A stretch of 46,062 bases of DNA from Gammaproteobacteria bacterium (GTDB lineage Bacteria; Pseudomonadota; Gammaproteobacteria; GRL18): positions 1-46,062 of the forward strand of contig JADGEM010000038.1 of NCBI GenBank assembly GCA_016744375.1, written 5' to 3'. The position numbers and the translations under genes are program-made. Below, in pieces: positions 1 through 7,727 of the stretch (position 1 is its first letter; every line of letters begins with the position of its first letter). The notes beneath the pieces are model-generated. The model did not search any database. It saw only the letters and a program-made list of their open reading frames with translations, and was not told where the DNA came from.

Positions 1-96
1 CGTATCAAAGGTTAGGGCCAGAAGTAACAGGAAGAAGAATACACTTCCTCCATAAAAGATATTTCTGGCCATGTTTTTCGTGAACACTTCACTCAT
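1..96 (-). CDS. norC: Nitric oxide reductase subunit C, N-terminal part (runs off window)
   Basis: Only the first 32 codons are present, read leftwards from an ATG at 96 behind an AGGAG ribosome-binding site. The peptide starts MSEVFTKNMARNIFYGGS and continues with a hydrophobic Phe/Leu-rich membrane anchor. This strongly resembles the N-terminus of NorC, the membrane-anchored cytochrome c subunit of the cNOR-type nitric oxide reductase, which passes electrons to NorB for reduction of NO to N2O. The haem-binding CXXCH lies outside the window, so the call rests on the anchor alone. An FNR/DNR-like palindrome upstream supports it. Another membrane-anchored c-type cytochrome is possible but less likely. 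Confidence 0.72.
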   Translation of the reverse strand, partial: MSEVFTKNMARNIFYGGSVFFFLLLLALTFDT

Positions 97-151
97 GGCA
101 AACTCCTATTATTATGTATGGCTAGTATCGTTTAAAGCTCATATTGTCTCC

Positions 152-165
152 TTGATGTATGTCAA
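152..165. promoter_or_regulatory. FNR/DNR-type binding site upstream of norC
   Basis: TTGATGTATGTCAA is a near-perfect dyad of the CRP/FNR type (consensus TTGAT-N4-ATCAA). Its centre is about 62 bases upstream of the norC start codon. If the protein binds at -41.5, transcription would start near 117, and a GATACT at 129-124 (minus strand) would serve as the -10 element. This is the usual arrangement for NO- or anoxia-activated nor genes. The site is seen in the sequence; the identity of the regulator (FNR, DNR or NNR type) is inferred. Confidence 0.6.
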
Positions 166-330
166 GCACACCTTGTCAACAAGAATTAGTTCACAGTTTA
201 ATAATTTATATTTTGAAAATTATGCACAAAATGTCACAAATCGTGCACAAAAGGTTATTCAAAAATCAATAGAATCATGTCAAAATTCATAAAAATAAAT
301 AATTATTGAATACAGCCAGGGGGAATAAAA

Positions 331-471
331 ATGAACCAGAGAAATTCTGACAAAACGACTCTATCAATAAATAAAGACACTGATAAGGACAATATTATCC
401 GTTCTGAGGAATCATTAATCAGAGCTGCCAGCGTTTTAAAATCTTTATCTGACTGGAATAAAGAAAAATAG
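331..471 (+). CDS. Small hypothetical protein, 46 aa
   Basis: An ATG at 331 follows an AGGGGGA ribosome-binding site with good spacing. It opens a frame of 46 codons ending in TAG at 469-471. The product is hydrophilic and charged (many Lys, Asp, Asn, Ser), with no signal peptide or membrane segment. Its C-terminal half (SLIRAASVLKSLSDWNKEK) could form an amphipathic helix. I do not recognise a family. It lies alone between norC (divergent) and pyruvate kinase (convergent). The strong ribosome-binding site is the main reason to believe it. Confidence 0.45.
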   Translation: MNQRNSDKTTLSINKDTDKDNIIRSEESLIRAASVLKSLSDWNKEK

Positions 472-488
472 CAACTGGTAAAAACAAA

Positions 489-1901
489 CTACAAAGACAG
501 GTCAATAAATTCCAGACGATGATTACTGCAGGGGTGCTCAGGTGATGGCCCCTGAGCCAGAAGTGCAAAGCCTTCCTTAATTAACTGTTCATTAAACCAT
601 TGACGTAAAAATGGCGTCCACTCATCCAGATCTTTGTCCACTTTAATTGGAAACACACCATAAGAAAATTGCAGTGACTGGCAGGTCCCTTCATCTGCAC
701 TAAAGGCCGTTATCCAGACAGGTAAACGATATCGCGTCACATTTCGAGGCATACTGCCTGATCGGGTGGGTGTAATCACTGCAGCAGGGTTGGTGTTTCT
801 GACTGATAGTTGCAGATTATGTGCAATGAGACCTTCAATACTTTTATTTTTCCCAAGCCGTTCCAGCTCTCTGTCTGCCTGCCTGTGCGGTTCAGTCATC
901 GAGGCTATTTCAGCTAACATACTTGCCGAATCAACAGGGTAACGCCCCATGGCTGATTCTCCCGATAACATAACTGCATCTGTGCCATCAAGAATAGCAT
1001 TGGCAACATCTGTTGCTTCGGCACGGGTAGGCCTACGATGCTCAGTCATTGATTCCAGCATTTGCGTTGCGGTAATCACAGGCTTGTTCTGCTGGCTTGC
1101 TGATTTCATAATTTGTTTTTGTACCACTGCCATAGTGGAAATTGGAATTTCAACACCGAGATCACCTCGAGCAACCATAATGCCATCTGAAACCTGTAAA
1201 ATACTATCCAGGTTTTCTAATGCCCCTGAACGTTCTATTTTGGCAATAACAAAGGGCTTGTAGTTCATTTCAGAAGCCGCTTTCTTTAAATCAAGAATAT
1301 CTTCCTTATTTGCCACAAATGATTGACTCACAGCATCAACACCCTGTTTCAAGGCAAATTCGAGACAATCCCGATCATGGTCAGTAAAAGCACTGAAACC
1401 CAGTTCAATTCCCGGCAAATTTAGGCCTTTGCGTGAACGCAGCTCGCCCCCTGAACGAACTTCACAGCAAACATCATTGCTGGTAATCCGAGTAACCAGC
1501 AGTGAAATCAAACCATCATTTAAGAATAGCTTATCACCTGTTTTAACCGTTGTTGGAAGCTCTTTAAAAGTAACAGAAACACGTTTTTTATCACCGATTA
1601 TATCCTCAGTTGTCAAAATAAAGTCAGCTCCGACTTCCAGCTCAATTGGCTCTTCTTTTAGCTCACCAATGCGCATTTTAGGTCCCGGAAGATCAGCCAT
1701 AATGGCTAGCCGCTTGCCTGTTTTTTCTGAGGCTTTTCTGAGTTTTGTAATAATATTGCCATGACTGGCAAAATCCCCATGCGAGAAATTCAATCTAGCA
1801 ACATTCATTCCAGCGCGTAATAATGCTTCCATCATTTCTAATGAATCGGTCGCGGGTCCAATCGTACAGACAATTTTTGTTTTATTTGCTGGATATCTCA
1901 T
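489..1901 (-). CDS. pyk: Pyruvate kinase
   Basis: The 470-residue product converts PEP and ADP to pyruvate and ATP, the last step of glycolysis, in the cytoplasm. The N-terminal TKIVCTIGPAT and NVARLNFSHG motifs, the catalytic-lysine region FVIAKIERSGALENLD, the metal-binding GIMVARGDLGVEIP segment and the RPTRAEATDVANA / DAVMLSGESA block are all intact. The C-terminal domain is short and ends after a Gln-Gly-Pro-Ser-Pro stretch. Length is typical for bacterial enzymes. It is divergent from the large gene at 2305, which probably also acts on PEP, and the two share a 400-base spacer. The ATG at 1901 fits the family N-terminus, although its ribosome-binding site is weak. Confidence 0.95.
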   Translation of the reverse strand: MRYPANKTKIVCTIGPATDSLEMMEALLRAGMNVARLNFSHGDFASHGNIITKLRKASEKTGKRLAIMADLPGPKMRIGELKEEPIELEVGADFILTTEDIIGDKKRVSVTFKELPTTVKTGDKLFLNDGLISLLVTRITSNDVCCEVRSGGELRSRKGLNLPGIELGFSAFTDHDRDCLEFALKQGVDAVSQSFVANKEDILDLKKAASEMNYKPFVIAKIERSGALENLDSILQVSDGIMVARGDLGVEIPISTMAVVQKQIMKSASQQNKPVITATQMLESMTEHRRPTRAEATDVANAILDGTDAVMLSGESAMGRYPVDSASMLAEIASMTEPHRQADRELERLGKNKSIEGLIAHNLQLSVRNTNPAAVITPTRSGSMPRNVTRYRLPVWITAFSADEGTCQSLQFSYGVFPIKVDKDLDEWTPFLRQWFNEQLIKEGFALLAQGPSPEHPCSNHRLEFIDLSL

Positions 1902-2304
1902 GAGTCTCTATGCAACGGGTTATAAACCAAGAAAAATCACTTAAATCTACTGCGAGCATCTAATTCAACTGATTTTTCTAAGTTAAAGTTAAATAATGTT
2001 TAATTTCAGCTAATTTAATCACCTTTCATGGGATATATCAAAAGAAGTGACTGTTTTTTATAAATTATCTTTAAAAGAGTTCAACAAAGCTTTACGCAGG
2101 CTATCTCTTTGAAAGATTGAGTAATAAACAACAATAATGTGTCAATATTTAAGAAATCATTTTTAATTATTTGTTCCTGTTATTTAAAAAATATCTAAAA
2201 TCTGATAAATTACCTGCTGTTATAATTCCATCATCCATGGTGAGCAGTGCGAATCGCTATACCTGAGAATGATGCCCCATTATTATCTGAAGGTACTTTA
2301 GAAT
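1902..2304. other. Divergent intergenic spacer between pyk and the PEPCK-like gene
   Basis: This is about 400 bases of AT-rich DNA without a convincing gene. A TATAAT at 2221-2226 is a possible -10 element for the rightward gene, but no good -35 lies 16-18 bases upstream, so I rate it weakly. A GAAGGT at about 2289 is the likely ribosome-binding site of the downstream gene. No clear operator palindrome was seen. Confidence 0.3.
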
Positions 2305-5300
2305 ATGGATTTAGTAAAATCATTAGGCGTACACACCGCTTCCGACAGACTTGATGCCGCTGATGAAAAGAAGCGTTTACAACTCTACATCAACCTGAAA
2401 TTACATTCTTCAGGACTCCCTGCTTGCGACGCACAAGACTGCGATAATGATTTTTTCTTCATAGCAGATGACCTGCTACAGAGCTATCGTGAAAAATCAC
2501 GATTATTGTCAGAACACCTCAGCCCGGCTGACAAGAGAATTCAGGACTTTCTGGATGATTATCTCAAAGACAGTGGCAGCGATAAAACACCTCTTCTGCC
2601 CTCTAACACTTTGATATTAGATCGTCATGGTGTTGCCAGAGAGCTCTCTTTACCAGCCGAGGGTGACTACTTTGAGTCTGAATTCGTAAAAAGCTATCGT
2701 GTCTCTCAGGGCGTTTTGCATAATACCTCACGAGATCGCAGAACCACTGCGGGTTCTTTTCATATTGCTGAAGGTGGCTTACCCATTCCCGGCGATAAAA
2801 AAGCTGTGCCCAAAATTGCCTATGCCAATTTGCTGCATGAAGCCTTGAATCCACCTGAAGAGCTAATGAATCTGCCTTTTACCTCTGGGCAGGAAGAACA
2901 GGCTCATAGTTTTCTCTCTATTTTATTGAGACCTACTGTCTGCCCAGAAATACCATCGCATGATCCCCTCCAATCTGAAGCGGAAAAGAGTATGGAAATC
3001 CGCTTTTTTGCACCAGGGACTCTGGCCAGTAATCTTGATTTTGTGGAAAGTATTTTTGGTAATGCCGGTAATCCCAACTTATCAGAGAATGATGCCGGAC
3101 TGGATATCCAACACTGGGTTGGCCACACTGGTTGTGTCATTCTGGCACCACATCTGGTCAGAATGAAGAAAAAAGACCTGGGTCTGCCACACATAGACGA
3201 TGCCACTGAGATGCAGAAGAAGGATAGCATGTGTTGGGAAAATGTTGATGAACTCTATAATGGAGGTCAACCATTTAAGCTTACTGCACGTGATGAAAAA
3301 GGCGTCATTGTTACTATTGTCGCTGATAACTATTTCGGCTATTGCAAAAAAGAAGTTAAGACTCAAATTAGTTATTCCGCTAACCTGTTTGGCCTGGCAG
3401 AAGAAGAACATTCCGGCGGTGCTCTGGCATTCCCGAGACATAATCATGGCGAAGAGTTTGGTAAAGACTCGCGCACCAAAAATACAGAATATCATTTCTC
3501 CGAAGTATTAAAAAATTACGGCGATATTATGGTCCTTCAGGATGAAGGTTATGCCATCGATAAATCATACCCTCATATTCTGTATGTCCCGGAAACTAAT
3601 TTAAAAATGGATCTGAATGATCAGACTGTTTCCTGGACCCATGACGGCAAAGAACAAACCATTAAATTAAAACCCGGGCAGATTTATATGCATCCCAGCG
3701 GTTATAAAATTGCAATGGAGAAACACCCTAAAGCCCCTTCCTGGCGTATTGTCGGCACAGATGCAGAAGGTACATTCTGCCACAAGCCTTCCACGGTCTC
3801 AGGCGGTGGTAAATCAGAAATATCAAAAGCCATTGATGATGCAGTAATATATGGCCCCTTATTTGTCAATAAACTTGATAACGCCATGAAAAAAATGGCT
3901 GAAATTTTTAATTATGATTTTTCCCACCGTTATCTGGATGAATTTGCGCCTGACTATACTGACAATCCACCACGATCACCTCTGAGCATGAAAAGAAGTC
4001 TCGGCTCAATGATTAAGATGCTGACACCTTCAGAAGAGAAATTTACACCAGAATATAATACCTGGCTGGAAACAATCCCTGAATCTATCAAAGCACTCGC
4101 CTTCGTTATTAAACGATTCTATCGCCCAGAATGGGGTAGTGACTGGAAGAAGCACTTTACCGTTGATATGGTCGATGGCGTTCAGGGGCATGAACTTAAA
4201 TATCAGAACAGACAATTAATTATGTCCTATCTGCGTGTCGGTTTTGATCAGGATGGTTCATGGCGTATTTACAAAATGCGTCAGGACTATATCGTTGCTG
4301 AAAAACTTCAGATGGAAGACGATATCAGCGCCTCGGTTGTGGTACCAGCCAAACGCTTAATTAACATGCCTGAGAAAAACAAACATGAATGTATTAAGCT
4401 GGTAAAAAATTGTGAATACCGACTGTTTCAGCGTCCTGATGATGCTATCATCAAAGGCTTTGATAAGCAGACAGAGCTGGAAATGTCACAGCCTGACAAC
4501 TTTGTCGCTAATTACCAACCTCTGACCCCAGATATATTGCAGGAGTTAAGCGAAGATCAGGTTGAATTTGACAAATACACACCGCCTATGCGCAACTTTC
4601 TACTGGACAGTCTGGCACAGGAGAAAACAGCAGTCTCTTCAGCACATCCATTAATGGTTGATGGTGCTCCCAGTAAAAATCCACGCTACTTACAATTACG
4701 TTCAGATGTCGCACAACCGGTTAAACGTTATCTAGCAGAGATGAGTGCACGTATGCATCGCCGTGCTTCCCTTGAGGAAAGCATCTGTTTCCCAGTTGAT
4801 GCCGTATTAACCGGACGTCGAAATAATCCACCTGAGCCTGAAGCCGGCATTCGCTCTCTGGCAGTTTACAACCCCATCCATTATCAGGAATTGCCTGAGT
4901 TATTTATGGACTTTATCTGCAGTCTTACAGGAAAATCACCCTCAACCACAGGGGCTGGTTCTGAAGGAGCCTTAACCAAGGGCCCCTTTAACGCCCTGTT
5001 ACCCACAGCTGATGTCAATAATGCTCTGGTCTCATATATCCTGACCGATTACTCTGGCTTTAGTAGTGCTGCAGGTTATGTCGGCCCCGAAACCAAGGTG
5101 AACCATGATATCAGTTTAATTATTCCTGAAATCTGGGCACAATTAAAACCTGAAAAAAGACGTCCTAATTATCTGATCAGTAAGGGACAACTTGAGAAGC
5201 TGGAAGATTTTGAACACAATGGCCAAAAAGTACTCGCCAGCCGCCTGGGATATCGCATCACAAACCTCTTTGTTCACGGCTTTTTTGGTAAGATTTTTGA

Positions 5301-5790
5301 TAATCCATCGGCAGTATTTGATGAAAAAATTCTTTGTCCTGAAACTCAGAATATGGATGATTTTGTTGATGGTATTAATAATATCGTTGAAGCCCAGCAA
5401 AAGGTCGCACAAAGATATATTGAAGATGGATCGATTGAACAGGCTTGTCCGCCACTTAAGGCGTTATTATATATTATGGCCAATGGTGACTTTGAAGGCA
5501 AAGATGCTCACAACCCAGAAATAAGATCAATGTTTACTCGTGAAGGTTTATTATCATCAGATTGGTACAAACAACGCCTGGAAGTCAAACAAGAACGTGA
5601 TATTGCATTATGGAAGCGTCATATCACTTATCTGACAGACTTCCTTGAACTTAACAGCCATGCAGGGGAAGCAAGACGCCTGAAAATTTCTAAGCGCTTA
5701 GATACGGCTAAAGTGAAGCTAGCTCAGGTTTCAAGCCCAACGTATCTCGAAGAGCTTGTCGGCACCCTTGGAGCTGATCCGATGCAATAA
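2305..5790 (+). CDS. Probable PPi-type phosphoenolpyruvate carboxykinase (diphosphate-dependent)
   Basis: This is a soluble protein of 1161 residues with no signal peptide or membrane segments. It looks like the large (about 130 kDa) PPi-type PEPCK family known from Propionibacterium and Entamoeba, which interconverts PEP + CO2 + phosphate and oxaloacetate + PPi and shares little overall identity with ATP/GTP PEPCKs. Visible landmarks are a Gly-rich phosphate-loop-like SGGGKSEISK at about residue 499, an AFPRHNHGEEFGKDS stretch at about 375, and SLTGKSPSTTGAGSEGALTK at about 873. The assignment comes from size, these landmarks and the divergent pyruvate kinase next door, not from a database search. 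If wrong, it is a conserved large protein of unknown function. A strong terminator follows the stop codon. Confidence 0.58.
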   Translation: MDLVKSLGVHTASDRLDAADEKKRLQLYINLKLHSSGLPACDAQDCDNDFFFIADDLLQSYREKSRLLSEHLSPADKRIQDFLDDYLKDSGSDKTPLLPSNTLILDRHGVARELSLPAEGDYFESEFVKSYRVSQGVLHNTSRDRRTTAGSFHIAEGGLPIPGDKKAVPKIAYANLLHEALNPPEELMNLPFTSGQEEQAHSFLSILLRPTVCPEIPSHDPLQSEAEKSMEIRFFAPGTLASNLDFVESIFGNAGNPNLSENDAGLDIQHWVGHTGCVILAPHLVRMKKKDLGLPHIDDATEMQKKDSMCWENVDELYNGGQPFKLTARDEKGVIVTIVADNYFGYCKKEVKTQISYSANLFGLAEEEHSGGALAFPRHNHGEEFGKDSRTKNTEYHFSEVLKNYGDIMVLQDEGYAIDKSYPHILYVPETNLKMDLNDQTVSWTHDGKEQTIKLKPGQIYMHPSGYKIAMEKHPKAPSWRIVGTDAEGTFCHKPSTVSGGGKSEISKAIDDAVIYGPLFVNKLDNAMKKMAEIFNYDFSHRYLDEFAPDYTDNPPRSPLSMKRSLGSMIKMLTPSEEKFTPEYNTWLETIPESIKALAFVIKRFYRPEWGSDWKKHFTVDMVDGVQGHELKYQNRQLIMSYLRVGFDQDGSWRIYKMRQDYIVAEKLQMEDDISASVVVPAKRLINMPEKNKHECIKLVKNCEYRLFQRPDDAIIKGFDKQTELEMSQPDNFVANYQPLTPDILQELSEDQVEFDKYTPPMRNFLLDSLAQEKTAVSSAHPLMVDGAPSKNPRYLQLRSDVAQPVKRYLAEMSARMHRRASLEESICFPVDAVLTGRRNNPPEPEAGIRSLAVYNPIHYQELPELFMDFICSLTGKSPSTTGAGSEGALTKGPFNALLPTADVNNALVSYILTDYSGFSSAAGYVGPETKVNHDISLIIPEIWAQLKPEKRRPNYLISKGQLEKLEDFEHNGQKVLASRLGYRITNLFVHGFFGKIFDNPSAVFDEKILCPETQNMDDFVDGINNIVEAQQKVAQRYIEDGSIEQACPPLKALLYIMANGDFEGKDAHNPEIRSMFTREGLLSSDWYKQRLEVKQERDIALWKRHITYLTDFLELNSHAGEARRLKISKRLDTAKVKLAQVSSPTYLEELVGTLGADPMQ

Positions 5791-5829
5791 AAGAGATATC
5801 GTAAATCGGTTGTCTGTAGTCAAAAACAA

Positions 5830-5874
5830 AAAGCCTACAACTTTGGTCGTAATTACCAAAGTTTGTAGGCTTTT
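5830..5874. terminator. Bidirectional rho-independent terminator
   Basis: The arm AAGCCTACAACTTTGGT pairs with ACCAAAGTTTGTAGGCTT across a seven-base loop, with one bulged base. A TTTTCTTATT tail follows on the plus strand and an A-rich stretch precedes the left arm, so it can act in both directions. It lies between the converging PEPCK-like gene and the ompA-like gene and probably ends both transcripts. Confidence 0.85.
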
Positions 5875-5884
5875 CTTATTTGCC

Positions 5885-5996
5885 CGGTTGACAACTATTT
5901 AGCAGGGTTGACGACTTACTTACCTGGGTTGACGACTACTTACCTGGGTTGACGACTACTTACCTGGGTTGACGACTACTTACCTGGGTTGACGAC
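5885..5996. repeat. Tandem 20-bp repeats copying the 3' end of the ompA-like gene
   Basis: Six units begin at 5885, 5905, 5926, 5946, 5966 and 5986. The core unit is GGGTTGACGACTACTTACCT, with three identical full copies (5926-5985), a 21-base copy at 5905 and a more diverged one at 5885. Read on the minus strand, each unit is the last codons of the upstream gene, Val-Val-Asn-Pro-Gly-Lys-stop. The unit at 5986 overlaps the functional end of the gene; the others lie beyond the stop codon and before the terminator. The outermost copies have diverged most, as expected for repeated slippage duplication of the gene end. Confidence 0.9.
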
Positions 5997-6686
5997 TCTA
6001 AACTGTACCCGCCTGTTTTCTGAGCCATTAGGATTACTGCCATCAAGTAATTCGTCTTCGCCTTTGCCGACCACTATCATACGATCATTTTCTACACTGA
6101 ACTGATTCAGATGTTGCCTGACACTATTAGCTCTCTTTTGAGACAACCACAGGTTATAGTATGCCTCTCCTACTGCATCTGTATGGCCTTCGATAACAAA
6201 ATAGCAGTTTTTCAGCTGAGGGGTGTTCATTGCCTGAGCAATTTTCTTCAGCATCACTGAGTCCTGGCTCTTAACAGTACTTGAATTTGTCTTGAAATGA
6301 ATATTGATAGCCACTGATCTTGCGCCGGCCATACAGGCATCTGCGGCCTGATTAGCAGCAAATTGTTGTGACATTTGCTGCTTCTGAGCTGGCTCAGGAA
6401 TAGGTTCAGGCTCTATTTTAGTTTTCTTCAGGCTGATACCCCGATATTTGACGCCGCTATTTTTAGGCTCACTTGTCGGAACCAGTCCTTCAGGCATGCT
6501 GCTTTGTTTGCCACTCATAAAAGCATTCACAAGATCATCAGATGATGGGTCCTTACCATGAAAGGACACAATTTCTTTATCAGCATAAGAGATGGAGCTC
6601 AGAGCAAACAGAAGGCTAATACTGAAAATTCCTTGAAGAGTCCATCCTGTTAAATATCTCTTACCCAGCTTTTTTTTCATAAACAT
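5976..6686 (-). CDS. OmpA-family peptidoglycan-binding protein
   Basis: The 236-residue protein has a Lys-rich N-terminus and a hydrophobic signal segment (about residues 14-35, ending near SISYA). A Pro/Glu-rich linker follows, then a C-terminal OmpA-like domain from about residue 120. That domain shows the usual features: an NIHFKTNSSTV opening strand, FVIEGHTDAVG, LSQKRANSVRQHL, and NPNGSENRRVQF with the Asn/Arg residues that bind diaminopimelate in peptidoglycan. It probably anchors a complex to the cell wall. It is the last gene of the minus-strand signalling cluster, 114 bases after the FecR-like gene. GGAG lies 7 bases before the ATG at 6686. Its 3' end is duplicated as tandem repeats. 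Confidence 0.85.
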   Translation of the reverse strand: MFMKKKLGKRYLTGWTLQGIFSISLLFALSSISYADKEIVSFHGKDPSSDDLVNAFMSGKQSSMPEGLVPTSEPKNSGVKYRGISLKKTKIEPEPIPEPAQKQQMSQQFAANQAADACMAGARSVAINIHFKTNSSTVKSQDSVMLKKIAQAMNTPQLKNCYFVIEGHTDAVGEAYYNLWLSQKRANSVRQHLNQFSVENDRMIVVGKGEDELLDGSNPNGSENRRVQFRVVNPGK

Positions 6687-6746
6687 CAGCTCACTCCAAT
6701 TTATTTATTAATATTATTGTTAATAATAGCAGTAAATATTTTTTTT

Positions 6747-6787
6747 ATTGTGAAAAAATACCAGGACTGTGGTACTTATTTCACAAT
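6747..6787. repeat. Long imperfect hairpin between fecR-like and ompA-like genes
   Basis: ATTGTGAAAAAATACCA (6747-6763) pairs with TGGTACTTATTTCACAAT (6770-6787) around a six-base loop, giving about 17 pairs. On the coding (minus) strand it is followed by an A-run, not a T-run, so it is not a standard terminator. It could be an mRNA stability or processing element that separates ompA expression from the upstream genes, or an operator. Confidence 0.55.
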
Positions 6788-6800
6788 AATTGTTCCAGGA

Positions 6801-7727
6801 TTAAGGAATACTCCAGATGTCTAATTCATATTCAGATACTTTTGTCTGCTTGTTTTCAGAAAAGAATTTATCCATTTTTTTCTGATAGTCATGGCTTTTT
6901 TCAATAATTTCTGCTGACTTAAATTCTTTACCAAGTGGAGAAGAACTAACCAAAGCCCGGATGCTTTCTTCACCATAAGGATTTTCAACAATAAGTTTTA
7001 TTTTTGACTTGTTGCCACCGACAATATAAATCTGACCGGCTTTAATTTTTTGTTTTTCTTCAAAAAGATTTGGGATCAAATGAACAACATTGCCATCAGC
7101 CTGAAAATAATCAAGTTTCAAATAGGCATCTCTGTCAGCAACTAAATAAATAATAATATGTTCTCCAGAACGGTAATACATATCATCTTTTTTGGCTGTC
7201 CATATTCTGAGTTTGACATCACCCGTATGGCTTTTACCGCCATTTATCTGTCTGCTCTTTGATTTGTCATTTCTCATGAGTTGAGAGGTTGTTTCACTGG
7301 CTGCAGTTTTGGCTGGATTAACACCCCTGAAATGAAATGCCGCCTTTTTAAAGCTGTCTTTATTACTTAGGACCACTTCTGGCACTTCACAATCAAATAC
7401 TTCAGATTTCTGCAGCTTACCACTGATAACCTTGCTATTATCCAGCCCTATTTCCAGGACAGTGTTTTCTTCAAACCACTCCTGGCGACATCCGGCATAG
7501 TAAGTAATGACAAGAGAAGAGTTTGCTCCCACTTTTATTTTATCTTTAAAAATGACATCATCACCGAAGTCAACTGCACGATGGTCACCACTTATAACCA
7601 CAATACTGCCCTCAATATTAGTAATAATCCCCACTGGCGGCTGAGCATTCACTTGAACAGAAAATACCATCAATATGAAAAGACCCGATAACAGACCCTT
7701 AATACTTTTTCTCTTTTTATTAGTCAT
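6801..7727 (-). CDS. Exported FecR-like / DUF4384-like protein
   Basis: The product has 308 residues. A signal peptide (about 1-28, ending near QVNAQ) shows export to the periplasm. Residues about 30-115 look like a FecR-type beta domain (GIITNIEGSIVVISGDHRAV, then FKDKIKVGANSSLVITY). Residues about 165-270 form a DUF4384-like domain (YRSGEHIIIYLVADRDAYLK, FQADGNVVHLIPNLFEE), the same kind found at the C-terminus of the Ser/Thr kinase in this cluster. The start overlaps the end of the cyclase gene by four bases (ATGA), so the two are probably translationally coupled. FecR-CHASE2 cyclase pairs are common, and a role as periplasmic partner or ligand sensor for the cyclase is likely but inferred. 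Confidence 0.8.
   Translation of the reverse strand: MTNKKRKSIKGLLSGLFILMVFSVQVNAQPPVGIITNIEGSIVVISGDHRAVDFGDDVIFKDKIKVGANSSLVITYYAGCRQEWFEENTVLEIGLDNSKVISGKLQKSEVFDCEVPEVVLSNKDSFKKAAFHFRGVNPAKTAASETTSQLMRNDKSKSRQINGGKSHTGDVKLRIWTAKKDDMYYRSGEHIIIYLVADRDAYLKLDYFQADGNVVHLIPNLFEEKQKIKAGQIYIVGGNKSKIKLIVENPYGEESIRALVSSSPLGKEFKSAEIIEKSHDYQKKMDKFFSENKQTKVSEYELDIWSIP

Noticed and set aside
3082-3495. Open frame of 137 codons on the minus strand
   Set aside because: Antisense to the PEPCK-like gene; no ribosome-binding site and no plausible protein.
5885-5996. Possible CRISPR array
   Set aside because: Repeats are directly adjacent with no unique spacers and equal the 3' end of the neighbouring gene.
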